From Roseimicrobium sp. ORNL1 (GTDB lineage Bacteria > Verrucomicrobiota > Verrucomicrobiia > Verrucomicrobiales > Verrucomicrobiaceae): a DNA stretch of 64,000 nucleotides. Positions 44,379 through 54,664 of the stretch are shown in pieces. Position numbers and translations under genes: made by a program. A model generated the notes under the pieces. It did not search any database, was not told where the DNA came from, and saw only the letters and a list, made by a program, of their open reading frames with translations. The stretch lies in contig NZ_CP049143.1 of the NCBI RefSeq assembly GCF_011044495.1, positions 2,480,001-2,544,000 on the forward strand. The letters are read 5' to 3'. Within the stretch, counting starts at the first letter, position 1; each line of letters opens with the position of its first letter.

Positions 44379-45101
44379 TCACTTCGCCGGACTCGGACTC
44401 GGAGTCGCACCAGCAGGTGCACCCTCACTCGTCTTCAGCATGATCGCCGAACCTTCGGACGTGAACTCAAAAGAGGTCACACGCTTCAGCACCTCGGCCA
44501 CGTTCTTGTCGTTCTTCATGACAGCAAGCCAGGGGATGGTCTGAAGGTGGCCGACGAAGCCGGGGCTCACGGTCTTGCCGGGGACGTCCACGTTTTCAAG
44601 GTAGAGATCAAACGAGCCGTTCTCAACTCTCGGCAGGAACACTGCGCTGCCCACGAGAAAACGGTCGGGCGCCTTGCTGAAGGGAAAGTTGTTCATCTGC
44701 CAGCGGATGTCCGCGTGCAGGCGGCCCGCCTTGGCATCCAGCGAGGTGAAGCGCACGATGCCGCGATAGTCGTAGTTTCCGATCTTCTTCTCACCCGCGA
44801 GCGCGACGATCTGGTTCAACTCATCCAGGCTGAGCGTGAGTGTCACCGCCTTGCCATTGGCCGACACTTTGGAGAAGGACTCCAGCTTGCCCTGCACTTC
44901 CGCTCGGTCGGCATCCGTGAGCTCTGCCGCGGGCAATGGTGGTGCATTGTTCACTGTGAAGCTCGCAATCTCCTTGTCCTGCTTGTATCCGCTGTACAGC
45001 ATCCACGACACAATGCCGCCGAACGTGAGGGCGGCGATGATCATGATGGCGCATCCGTAGAAGGGATTGGAGCCGCTGACAGGTTCTTTGACGACAGGCA
45101 T
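44379..45101 (-). CDS. Uncharacterised membrane-anchored protein
   Basis: The 240-residue product has one N-terminal helix (about 14-36, FYGCAIMIIAALTFGGIVSW) and a soluble domain that looks like an alpha/beta lipid- or ligand-binding fold (LTLSLDELNQIVAL; IRWQMNNFPF). Tail is Pro/Ser-rich. It is flanked by repeats on both sides and seems a single-gene unit. No family recognised. Confidence 0.65.
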   Translation of the reverse strand: MPVVKEPVSGSNPFYGCAIMIIAALTFGGIVSWMLYSGYKQDKEIASFTVNNAPPLPAAELTDADRAEVQGKLESFSKVSANGKAVTLTLSLDELNQIVALAGEKKIGNYDYRGIVRFTSLDAKAGRLHADIRWQMNNFPFSKAPDRFLVGSAVFLPRVENGSFDLYLENVDVPGKTVSPGFVGHLQTIPWLAVMKNDKNVAEVLKRVTSFEFTSEGSAIMLKTSEGAPAGATPSPSPAK

Positions 45102-45172
45102 AGGAAGGAATGAAGTGGGGGGCGAACTTGATCCACGGAGAGAGGAGGGTGGTCAAGGGGGAATGTAGAAAG

Positions 45173-46048
45173 GAGGTTAGGCGTCCTCGCCTGACAGCGG
45201 TCGTTAGGCCTCTGGCCTGACGGTAGCGGCACGCACTACTCGCTCTTCGCGTTGCATGGCCGATTCGGGTTAACCGCAAAGGGGCAGAGGGGCAAAGGAC
45301 GCAGAGGAGTGGGAGGGTTTGGTTGCAGGGAGGGTGTGTGTGCAAGGACATGGTGCACCTCGATGCAGAGGAGGCAGAGACGCGCAGGATGCGTGATGGG
45401 TGGAGTTTGTTGCCTGCATGAGTTTTCATCGCGAAGCAGCGAAGCAGCAGAGAGCGCGATGGAGGTTAGGCGTCCTCGCCTGACAGCGGTCGTTAGGCGT
45501 CTCGCCTGACCAGCAACAACGACCACCTCCTGAATGCAAATCACACCACGAGGTCATTTCCGGTTAACCGCAAAGGGGCAGAGAGGCAAAGGACGCAGAG
45601 GCGTGAGAGGGTATGAATGCCGTCGTGCTGCAAGGTGAGGCGGCGTGGTGCACCTCGATGCAGAGGAGGCAGAGACGCACAGGATGCGTGGTGGGTGGAG
45701 TTTGTTGCTTGCATGAGTTTTCATCGCAAAGCAGCGAAGCAGCAAAAGCAGCAGAGATCGCGATGGAGGTTAGGCCTTCCGGCCTGACAGTGGACGTTAG
45801 GCCTCTGGCCTGACGGTAGCTGCAGCGCACTACTCGCTCCTCACGTACCAAGGACGACTCCGGTTAACCGCAAAGGGGCAGAGGGGTAAAGGACGCAGAG
45901 GAGGGAGCGGGTTTGGTTGCAGGAAGGGTGTGTGTGCAAGGGAGTGGTGCACTTCGATGCAGAGGAGGCAGAGACGCGCAGGATGCGTGGAGGGTGGAGT
46001 TTTGTCTGCGTGGTTTTTTATCGCAAAGCAGCGAAGCAGCAAAAACAG
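45173..46048 (+). repeat. REP-bounded composite repeat array, three tandem units
   Basis: REP dimers start at about 45173, 45461 and 45764, each followed by a body (45267-45453, 45561-45752, 45860-46048). The period is about 290-305 bases, much longer than CRISPR. Sequence in the bodies is well kept (GGTTAACCGCAAAGGGGC; CACCTCGATGCAGAGGAGGC), the linkers between REP and body vary. Confidence 0.87.
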
Positions 46049-46082
46049 CAGAGAGCGCGATGGATTCTCCTAATCTCCAAAA

Positions 46083-46126
46083 CTCCTCTGTGACTCCGTG
46101 TCTCTGAGTCTCCGTGTTGAATCCCA
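46083..46126 (-). repeat. Single CACGGAG-type repeat arm
   Basis: One reverse arm (CTCCGTGTCTCTGAGTCTCC and following) without a visible partner nearby. It directly follows the composite array. Confidence 0.55.
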
Positions 46127-46190
46127 CGCACCCGCCACCTCCTTCGGCCGGTGATGGTGAGTGCGCGTGAGAGAGGGGGCAAGATCGCGC

Positions 46191-46949
46191 TCACAAAAAC
46201 ATCCCACCCGAAGCCTCCAGCCGCTGCGCATTCACCCAGCGTCCTTCCTCGGAGCAGAGGAAGTTCACCACGCCGCCGATGTCATCCGGCACGCCCACAC
46301 GACCGAGGGCGGTGTTGGCATTCAGAATCTCGCGCATGCCGGGATGTGAGAGTGCTTCCTTCGTGAAGTCTGTCTCAATGGCGCCAGGAGCCACGGCATT
46401 CACGTTGATGCGGCGCTTGCCGAGTTCCTTGGCGAGATAACGCGTGAGCACTTCGATGGCACCCTTCATGGAGGCATACGCGGCGTAGCCGGGGATGCTG
46501 AAGCGCGCGAGTCCGGTGGAGGTATTCACGATGCGTCCGCCATCCGCGATCAACGGCAGCAGGCGCTGGGTGAGGAAGAAGACACCCTTGAAGTGCACGT
46601 TCATGAGGCTGTCGAACTGTTCCTCCGTGGTCTCCGCGAAGGGCGCGGCGATGTCGATGCCGGCGTTGTTCACCAGGAAGTCGAAGGTGTCGCGCTGCCA
46701 CGTGGCCTGCAGGGCTTCCTTCAGCGTGGTGGCGAAGGCCTCGAAGGTCTTTGTCAGCGAGGTGTCAATCTGCAGCGCCACGGCCTTGCGACCGAGCGCC
46801 TGGATTTCTGCGACCACGGCGTCGCCTTCATCCTTGCCCCTGCGATAGGTGACGATGACGTCTGCGCCAGAACGCGCGAGCTGCAGGGCGATATTGCGAC
46901 CCAGGCCACGGCTGCTGCCGGTGACGAGGGCGATTTTGTTTTCGTGTTT
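46191..46949 (-). CDS. Short-chain dehydrogenase/reductase (SDR)
   Basis: The 252-residue product starts MKHENKIALVTGSSRGLGRN, with the classical SDR glycine motif, NNAG in FLVNNAGIDIAAPF, and the catalytic YxxxK as YASMK. AVAPGAIETDF and the tail ASGGMFL are also typical. The gene is read towards the start of the next SDR's operon-mate (72 bases gap), and the AraC regulator (broken) lies divergent upstream. Substrate unknown. NAD(P) preference cannot be read safely. Confidence 0.85.
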   Translation of the reverse strand, partial: KHENKIALVTGSSRGLGRNIALQLARSGADVIVTYRRGKDEGDAVVAEIQALGRKAVALQIDTSLTKTFEAFATTLKEALQATWQRDTFDFLVNNAGIDIAAPFAETTEEQFDSLMNVHFKGVFFLTQRLLPLIADGGRIVNTSTGLARFSIPGYAAYASMKGAIEVLTRYLAKELGKRRINVNAVAPGAIETDFTKEALSHPGMREILNANTALGRVGVPDDIGGVVNFLCSEEGRWVNAQRLEASGGMFL

Positions 46950-47021
46950 CATAACGATATCAGTAGGGAGTTGATGAGATGAATGACCAAACAACGAAGG
47001 GACGACGGTGGATAGGTTGGA

Positions 47022-47762
47022 CTACTGATCGCCAGCGGTGGGGCGCACGATGATTTCATTCACATCCACATCCGCAGGCTGCTCGATGGCATAGGCCATG
47101 GCGCGGGCGATGGCATCGGGCGTGAGGGCCACCTTGCGGAAGTCGTCGATGAAGGCCTTCGTGGAAGGGTCCGAGATGGTGTGGGAGAGTTCGGACTCCA
47201 CCACGCCGGGGGAGATGACGGTGACGCGCACGTCCTTGTTCTCCAGGCGGAGACCTTCAGAGATGGCAATCACGGCGTACTTCGTGCCGCTGTACACCGC
47301 ACACGTGGGCCACACCTGGTGCCCGCCGATGGAGGAGACATTGATGATCTGGCCGGACTTGCGCTCGCGCATGTGGGGCAGCACGGCGGCGATGCCGTGG
47401 AGCACGCCGCGGATGTTCACGTCGATCATCATGTTCCACTCATCAATTTTCAACTCATGCAGGGGCGAGAGCGGCATGACACCGGCATTGTTGATCATGA
47501 CATCGATGCGGCCAAACGTTTCCAGCGCATAGTCCGCAAAGGATTGCACGCTGGCGAGGTCGGCGACGTCGAGAGCCTTGAATTCGGCGGTGCCACCGGC
47601 TGCGCGAATTTCAGCGACCAGCTTCTCCAGCCGGTCCGTGCGACGCGCGCCGAGCAGGAGCTTGCCCCCACGGGCAGCGAGGTGACGGGCGGTGGCTTCA
47701 CCGATGCCGCTGCTGGCGCCGGTGAGGAGGATGACTTTGTTTTCGATGGAGGTGGTGTTCAT
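47022..47762 (-). CDS. Short-chain dehydrogenase/reductase (SDR, YdfG-like)
   Basis: The 246-residue product starts MNTTSIENKVILLTGASSGI. It has the glycine motif, NNAG in MINNAGVMPLSPLHE, catalytic YSGTK, and the C-terminal VNEIIVRPTAGDQ seen in serine/short-chain 3-hydroxyacid dehydrogenases of this type. A longer start at 47843 is less likely. It lies upstream of the other SDR on the same strand, probably in one operon, and divergent from the disrupted AraC gene. Confidence 0.85.
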   Translation of the reverse strand: MNTTSIENKVILLTGASSGIGEATARHLAARGGKLLLGARRTDRLEKLVAEIRAAGGTAEFKALDVADLASVQSFADYALETFGRIDVMINNAGVMPLSPLHELKIDEWNMMIDVNIRGVLHGIAAVLPHMRERKSGQIINVSSIGGHQVWPTCAVYSGTKYAVIAISEGLRLENKDVRVTVISPGVVESELSHTISDPSTKAFIDDFRKVALTPDAIARAMAYAIEQPADVDVNEIIVRPTAGDQ

Positions 47763-47947
47763 GGTAAGGGAAGATGAGGCGGTTTTGTCAGCGGTGAAGG
47801 GTGAATTCCCTTCCGAACCGACGCTGTCACCTGTAGTCCACACGCCAAAAAACCGCCATACACAGTCCTCTGGAAGATTTGCCTGATTCTACGAGGTGGG
47901 GGAAATGGGTTGAGAGAAGGGGGCTTGTGGTGTTGCCTAATCCTGGA

Positions 47948-48889
47948 ATGAAACGAAAAAGCCCCATTCGCGCCTCACGTCCCTCACCACCGCCGCCGCC
48001 GGCGTATCCCCGCATGGTGGCGCTGCTTTCTGAGCTAGCGCGTGGAGAGGGCTTCTGCACCTCACGGCTGCCAGGTGTGCGGTTCATGCGGGCGCCACGT
48101 CATGTGCCGCGCACACCTGTCGCGTATGAGCCCAGCATTGTGATCGTGTGCTAGGGAAGGAAGATGGGCTACCTCGGCGGGCGCACCTTTGTTTATGATG
48201 CAAACCACTATCTTGTATTATCCGTCCCGCTGCCCTTCGAGTGCGAGACGGAGGGGAGCGAGGAGGAGCCGCTGCTGGGCGTCTCCATCAGCGTGACTCC
48301 CGCGATGGTGACAGAGCTGCTCATGCAAATGGGTGCTGCGCAGCCCATGAATGGTCCGAGACCGCAGGCGATTGAGAGCACTGCGGTGGATGCCGGCCTT
48401 GCCAGCGCCACGGAGCGCCTGCTGGTGGCACTATCGAGTGCGGAGGAGTCGCGCATTCTCGGGCCGCAGATCGTGCGTGAGATCACCTACCGTGTGCTGC
48501 AGGGAAACCTGGGACAGAATCTGCGCGCACTCGCCGCACCGCACAGCCACTTCGGCCAGATCAGCCGTGTGCTGCAACGCATGCACACGGACTACGCGGA
48601 GATTTATGATGTGGAGGACATGGCGCGTGACGCAGGCATGAGCGTCTCCACCTTTCACGCCCACTTCAAGGCCGTGACCTCATCCTCCCCGCTGCAGTAC
48701 GTGAAGAATGTGAAGCTGCACAAGGCGCGCATGCTCATGGTGCATGAAGGCGCGAGCGCCGGCGCCGCGGCGGAGGAAGTGGGCTACGAAAGCGTCTCGC
48801 AATTTAGCCGCGAGTTTAAGCGCCTCTTCGGCAACGGCCCCGCCGCCGAAGCCAAGCAGTGGCGCGGAACACTGATGCGGTTTGCATGA
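47948..48889 (+). pseudogene. AraC-family regulator interrupted by an in-frame amber codon
   Basis: The frame from 47948 reads MKRKSPIRASRPSPPPPPAY to EPSIVIVC, meets TAG at 48152-48154, and continues in the same frame with GRKMGYLGGRTFVYDANHYL. In the AraC_N family this place normally reads VxQGxK, so TAG stands where a Gln codon (CAG) is expected. The C-terminal double HTH is complete (EDMARDAGMSVSTFHAHFK; EEVGYESVSQFSREFKRLFG). A remnant starting at Met 48164 (241 residues) keeps the DNA-binding part but loses the first third of the sensor domain. Neighbouring divergent SDR genes are typical targets. A sequencing error is possible. Confidence 0.82.
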
Positions 48890-49142
48890 GGGGAGGGAGG
48901 CGGAATTGAAACAACAGGGGCAGCCTGTGAAATCGGGCTGAATCGAGATAAACGCCACTGCCGATGTGCATCGTGTTCACGCGCTGTTTATCCGCGACAA
49001 ACATACGGACTGTTCTTGATGTCTTCGAAAAACTCACCTATGGAGCCTGCCAGGCAAACTTCATTGGCTTGAGCGTGTGACCTTGGCCTGGATACTGCAA
49101 GCACCGCACCTTCCATCCCGTCGTTGAGCTTCCGTTCGATTC

Positions 49143-50003
49143 ATGCTCGCAACCCTCACCTCACACCTTCGGGAGAAATATCATCCCCTCTGGAGACTGC
49201 GGCAAATTCCTGCGTTTCGTCGACTTCAGAAGGCACTCGACTTCACGACATACACAGCGATTCCGGGGACCAATCTCAAAGTCGCGGTGCGGTTCATCCG
49301 GGATTCCAGTTGGATATGGGCTCCGCAGGCGCTGGAACCTGAAATCCGCCTCGCATTTGAGCATGTCCTCGCTGGGCTGAAGCCCCGCATCTTTTGGGAC
49401 ATCGGGGCAAACATCGGTCTCTATTCCTGGCTCGTCCGGCAAGCCGGGTCGATTGACCAGGTGGTGATGTTCGAGCCGGACCCCACGAACTACGCGCTTA
49501 TTTCCAGGACGCTCAAAAGAAACGCCATTTCCGACTGTGTTGCCATGAATGTAGCCATGGCGGATCATGACGGACAGGCTTCGTTCCTCGTGGATCCCGC
49601 CAGTGGTGCCACGGGCACCTTGGGAGGCACGGCGACCGATGGAATCTCTGTCACTCTGCATCAAGCCTATGGGATGCGTGAGACCATTTCCTGCCGCACC
49701 GTGACCATGGACAAGCTGGTAGCGGAGGGCTTGGCGGCTCCCGACTTTATCAAAGTGGATGTGGAAGGAGCAGAAAGTCTCGTGCTCGCCGGCGGTCAAA
49801 AATTCCTGCGTGAGCGTCACCCCGCCCTGATCATCGAAGCCGGCAGTGACGAAGTCATCAAGTCCCTGGAGGAGATCGGGTACGCCGCCATGCAGATTGA
49901 CCATGGCAACTGGCTGTTCATTGAATCCGGCCAGGAGAGCGACGTTTTCACGGCGCTCAAACATGCCCTGGAGGCACGCAGTGTCAGCGTGCTCCAGGCA
50001 TGA
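49143..50003 (+). CDS. FkbM-family SAM-dependent methyltransferase
   Basis: The 286-residue product has the FkbM motifs: FWDIGANIGLYSWL (SAM binding, about 84-97), MFEPDPTNYALI (about 109-120) and DFIKVDVEGAESLVLAGG (about 195-212). Such enzymes O-methylate sugars or polyketides, often in surface-glycan loci. Here no glycan genes are adjacent. It is convergent with the SDR at 50020, 16 bases apart. Confidence 0.88.
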   Translation: MLATLTSHLREKYHPLWRLRQIPAFRRLQKALDFTTYTAIPGTNLKVAVRFIRDSSWIWAPQALEPEIRLAFEHVLAGLKPRIFWDIGANIGLYSWLVRQAGSIDQVVMFEPDPTNYALISRTLKRNAISDCVAMNVAMADHDGQASFLVDPASGATGTLGGTATDGISVTLHQAYGMRETISCRTVTMDKLVAEGLAAPDFIKVDVEGAESLVLAGGQKFLRERHPALIIEAGSDEVIKSLEEIGYAAMQIDHGNWLFIESGQESDVFTALKHALEARSVSVLQA

Positions 50004-50019
50004 GCTTGAACGACTGCCC

Positions 50020-50799
50020 TTACGCCGCAAATCCACCATCCGCCAGCAGGTTCGCGCCGGTGATGTAGCTGGCCTCGGGACTGGCGAGGAAGGCGACGAA
50101 GTTCGCAATCTCGTCCGTGTGGCCGTAGCGCTGCAGCGCGAGCAGGGGGAGGAGCGTCTTGGCGAAGTCGGTGTCGGCAGGGTTCATGTCGGTATCGATG
50201 GGGCCGGGTTGCACGTTGTTCACCGTTATGCCGCGGGGGCCGAGGTCACGCGAGGCACCCTTGGTGAAGCCTTCCAGTGCGGCCTTGCTCAGCGCATACA
50301 CGGAGCCGCCGATGAAGGGCATGCGGTCACTGTTCGTGCTGCCGATGTGGATGATGCGGCCGTTGTCACGCATGTGGCGCGCGGCTTCCTGCGTGGCGAT
50401 GAAGACGCCGCGTACATTCACCCCGACGACCTTTTCGAAGTCGGCCATGGAGAACTCGGTGATGGGAGCCATGGCGGCGACACCGGCGTTGTTCACCAGG
50501 ATGTCGATGCCACCGAAGGCGCCCACGGTCTTCGCCACCGAGAGGCGCACCGCTTCTTCATTCATCGCATCTGCCTGGATGGCGAGGGCCTTGCCACCGG
50601 CTGCTTCGATTTCCTTCACCACCTGGTCTGCCTTGTCCGGAGACGAAGTGTACGTGATGGCCACCGCCGCGCCATCTGCTGCAAGGCGCTTTGCAATCGC
50701 TGCGCCGATGCTGCGTGATCCGCCGGTGACGAGAGCGACCTTGCCTGCGAGTTTCTTGGTGGTGGTGGTGGTGCTGTTGTTGTTTGTATTCGTGCTCAT
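50020..50799 (-). CDS. SDR oxidoreductase (FabG-like)
   Basis: The 259-residue product has a Ser/Thr/Asn-rich N terminus (MSTNTNNNSTTTTTKK), the glycine motif VALVTGGSRSIGAAIA, NNAG in ILVNNAGVAAMAP, catalytic YALSK and the usual end YITGANLLADGGFAA. It resembles 3-oxoacyl-ACP reductase-like SDRs of broad specificity. The LysR gene further upstream on the other strand may control it, but a repeat array of about 630 bases lies between. Confidence 0.87.
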   Translation of the reverse strand: MSTNTNNNSTTTTTKKLAGKVALVTGGSRSIGAAIAKRLAADGAAVAITYTSSPDKADQVVKEIEAAGGKALAIQADAMNEEAVRLSVAKTVGAFGGIDILVNNAGVAAMAPITEFSMADFEKVVGVNVRGVFIATQEAARHMRDNGRIIHIGSTNSDRMPFIGGSVYALSKAALEGFTKGASRDLGPRGITVNNVQPGPIDTDMNPADTDFAKTLLPLLALQRYGHTDEIANFVAFLASPEASYITGANLLADGGFAA

Positions 50800-50960
50800 G
50801 ATGGAATGTGATACTCCAGTTTAAAGTTCGTGCCGGGGTTTGTTTTGCCTTTGATGAGTGACGTTCGTTGCGTCCGTAGGTAGTGGTACACGCATCGCAG
50901 ATCCCAGCCCAATACCGTGATCCTTGCGCAGCCATGCTTTTCCGGCATGACTCTCAGGCA

Positions 50961-51587
50961 GGAGGTTAGGCGTCCCGCCTGACAGTGGTCGTCAGGCCTC
51001 CGGCCTGACGGTCGTGGTACGTGCATCTCGCTCTTCACGCAGCAGGGACGAATCCGGTTAACCGCAAAGGGGTAGAGGGGCAAAGGACGCAGAGGAGTGA
51101 GAGGGTTTGGTTGCAGGGACGGTGTGCGTGCAAGGGCGTGGCAGCACCTCGATGCAGAGGTGGCAGAGACGCACAGGACTCGCGGGTGGGTGGAAATCTT
51201 GCTGCATGGGTTTTCATCGCAAAGCAGCCAAGCAGCAGAGAGAACTCGACGGAGGTTAGGCGTCCCGCCTGACAGTGGTCGTTAGGCCTCCGGCCTGACG
51301 GTCGTGGTACGTGCATCTCGCTCTTCACGCAGCAGGGACGAATCCGGGTTAACCGCAAAGGGGCAGAGGGGCAAAGGACGCAGAGGAGTGAGAGGGTTTG
51401 GTTGCAGGGACGGTATGCGTGCAAGGGCGTGGCAGCACCTCGATGCAGAGGAGGCAGAGACGCACAGGACTCGCGGGTGGGTGGAAATCTTGCTGCATAG
51501 GTTTTTATCGCAAAGCAGCAGAGAGAACTCGACGGAGGTTAGGCCTTCTGGCCTGACGGTGGGCGTTGGGTCTTCCGACCCGACAGC
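50961..51587 (+). repeat. REP-bounded composite repeat array, two tandem units
   Basis: REP dimers at 50961-51009, 51251-51300 and 51534-51587 alternate with bodies at 51053-51240 and 51347-51533. The linkers of the two units are nearly identical here, which suggests a recent duplication. The last REP is like the RAYT-flanking type (GGGTCTTCCGACCCGACAGC). Confidence 0.87.
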
Positions 51588-51683
51588 AGCGAGTTCAATG
51601 AGATTTCATGAATCGACGTACTGTATGCACCGCCTCACTTTTCCCATGCACGCCTCCTCACCCCACACTACGGTGACCGTATC

Positions 51684-52643
51684 ATGGAACTGCGGCACCT
51701 GAGATACTTCCAGGCGGTGGCGGAGGCGCTGAACTTTACGAAGGCGGCCGCCCAGCTCCGTGTGGCCCAGCCTGCCCTCAGTCGCCAGGTGCAGGACCTC
51801 GAGGAGGAGATTGGCGTGGACCTCCTGGTGCGCAGCCCGCGTGGCGTCACGCTCACGGCGGAGGGGAAGCTCTTCCTCGCGGAGGTAAAGGACCTCCTCG
51901 CTCGTGCGGATGAATCCATCGAGAAGGTACGCGCTCTGGCCCGTGGTGAGTACGGCGAGCTGCACGTGGGATACGCGCCTACGCCCACGAGCGAGATTCT
52001 GCCGCGTGCGCTCGCGGCGTTTCAGAGGGTCGCGCCACGCGTGCAGGTGGTGCTGCATGACCTGGCTGGAGATGAAATGTACGCCGGCCTGCGCGATGGC
52101 ACGCTGCACCTCGCCATCACCGCGCAGTCTGCATCGAATGCGCCCATCACCGGGGTGACGTACGAAGAGCTGCGCCAGTATGTTTTCTGCGTGGCCCTGC
52201 CGCCGGGGCATCGTCTCGCGAAGAAGAAGGCGGTGTCGCTCGCGGAGGTGGCTGCCGAGCCACTCGTGGCCTTGAGGAAACGTGACTACTCGGAGTATCA
52301 CGTCATCCTGCAGCACATCTTCGCACCGTCCAGGCTGCGTCCAAACATCGCGGCGGAAGTGGATGGCGCCAATACACTCATCACTGGCGTGGAGTCGGGC
52401 AGGGGAGTGGCCGTGGTCACGGAGCTCTTCCGCAGCATCACCGGCGAGCGCCTCCTGTATCGGCCCATCATTGATTGCCCCGTGACGCAGAGTGTGGGCC
52501 TGGCCTGCGCCGTGGAAGGTGACATCACGCCCGCGGGAGAGAAGTTTCGTGATGTGTTGCGTGAGGTGGCGGGGGAGCTGGGGATGGGTGGAAAAGGAAA
52601 GGGAAAGTGCGAAGTGAGTCCACGAGGGAAGAAGCGGACGTAA
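51684..52643 (+). CDS. LysR-family transcriptional regulator
   Basis: The 319-residue protein has the LysR winged HTH at the N terminus (MELRHLRYFQAVAEALNFTK; AAQLRVAQPALSRQVQDLEE) and a periplasmic-binding-like effector domain (about 90-300; GELHVGYAPTPTSEILPRAL). The tail after about 300 is basic and of low complexity. Neighbouring divergent SDR gene is a possible target. The effector is unknown. Confidence 0.92.
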   Translation: MELRHLRYFQAVAEALNFTKAAAQLRVAQPALSRQVQDLEEEIGVDLLVRSPRGVTLTAEGKLFLAEVKDLLARADESIEKVRALARGEYGELHVGYAPTPTSEILPRALAAFQRVAPRVQVVLHDLAGDEMYAGLRDGTLHLAITAQSASNAPITGVTYEELRQYVFCVALPPGHRLAKKKAVSLAEVAAEPLVALRKRDYSEYHVILQHIFAPSRLRPNIAAEVDGANTLITGVESGRGVAVVTELFRSITGERLLYRPIIDCPVTQSVGLACAVEGDITPAGEKFRDVLREVAGELGMGGKGKGKCEVSPRGKKRT

Positions 52644-52670
52644 TCGCCTGGTTTTTTTGAAAAACCTTGA

Positions 52671-53001
52671 ACGTCCCGTGACAAGAACCTGCCATGTCAG
52701 GATGGCGCGTGCATCTGGCGAACCAGCTTGCGCGGAGCGCTTTGGAGTGCGTGTGCGAAGCACCGCTTTGGCAGGGAGCTTGGGGTAGGAGGCGCACGGT
52801 ACAGCAACTCCACAGCTCCGCACCGCCCGAATGCAGGTGACTTCTCGCGACTCCGAGCATGGAATGGAACTGATTGTGTTGAGTGTTGAATTTCCTGCAA
52901 ACCAAAGCGGTGCTCCGCACACGCACTCCAAAGCGCTTCGCGCAAGGTGGTGCCTGCACTGGAAGAATATTGTCGAACACGCCGGACACATCACGAGACG
53001 T
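52671..53001. repeat. MITE-like element, copy E
   Basis: Ends are ACGTCCCGTGA (52671) and TCACGAGACGT (to 53001), with inner arms at about 52725-52772 and 52903-52952. It fills most of the gap between the LysR and RGS-domain genes, which otherwise has no gene. Confidence 0.88.
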
Positions 53002-53132
53002 GCAGGTAACCTTCTGAAAAAATCCTGGAGGCAATCGACGGTGTCGAATGCTTATTGACTACCCAATAACGAAACGACCGCAGACGTTGCGACCGTTCCC
53101 AATGCTCCGTCCTTCCGCACTGGTCCTCGCAC

Positions 53133-54455
<1,323 letters not shown>

Positions 54456-54664
54456 GGCAATAAGGGTGGGTGGTGAGGCGAAGGAAAGCGAGACTGGTGC
54501 CCCGGTGGGCAGCCCGGACGGGACGTGTTCAAAGGTTCATTTCGGCAGAAATGGAAGGCGGTTATGGAACTGCCGCTGATTTCTCCCGATAGCAGCTGGG
54601 GAAGGCCGGCTGGTGAGGCCGCTACGCAATGTCAGGCCATCTGTGCTGACATGTCTTTGCCCTA

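Noticed and set aside
45173-46048. Possible CRISPR array
   Set aside because: The repeat period is about 290-305 bases, units contain long conserved bodies and REP palindromes, and no cas gene is in the window.
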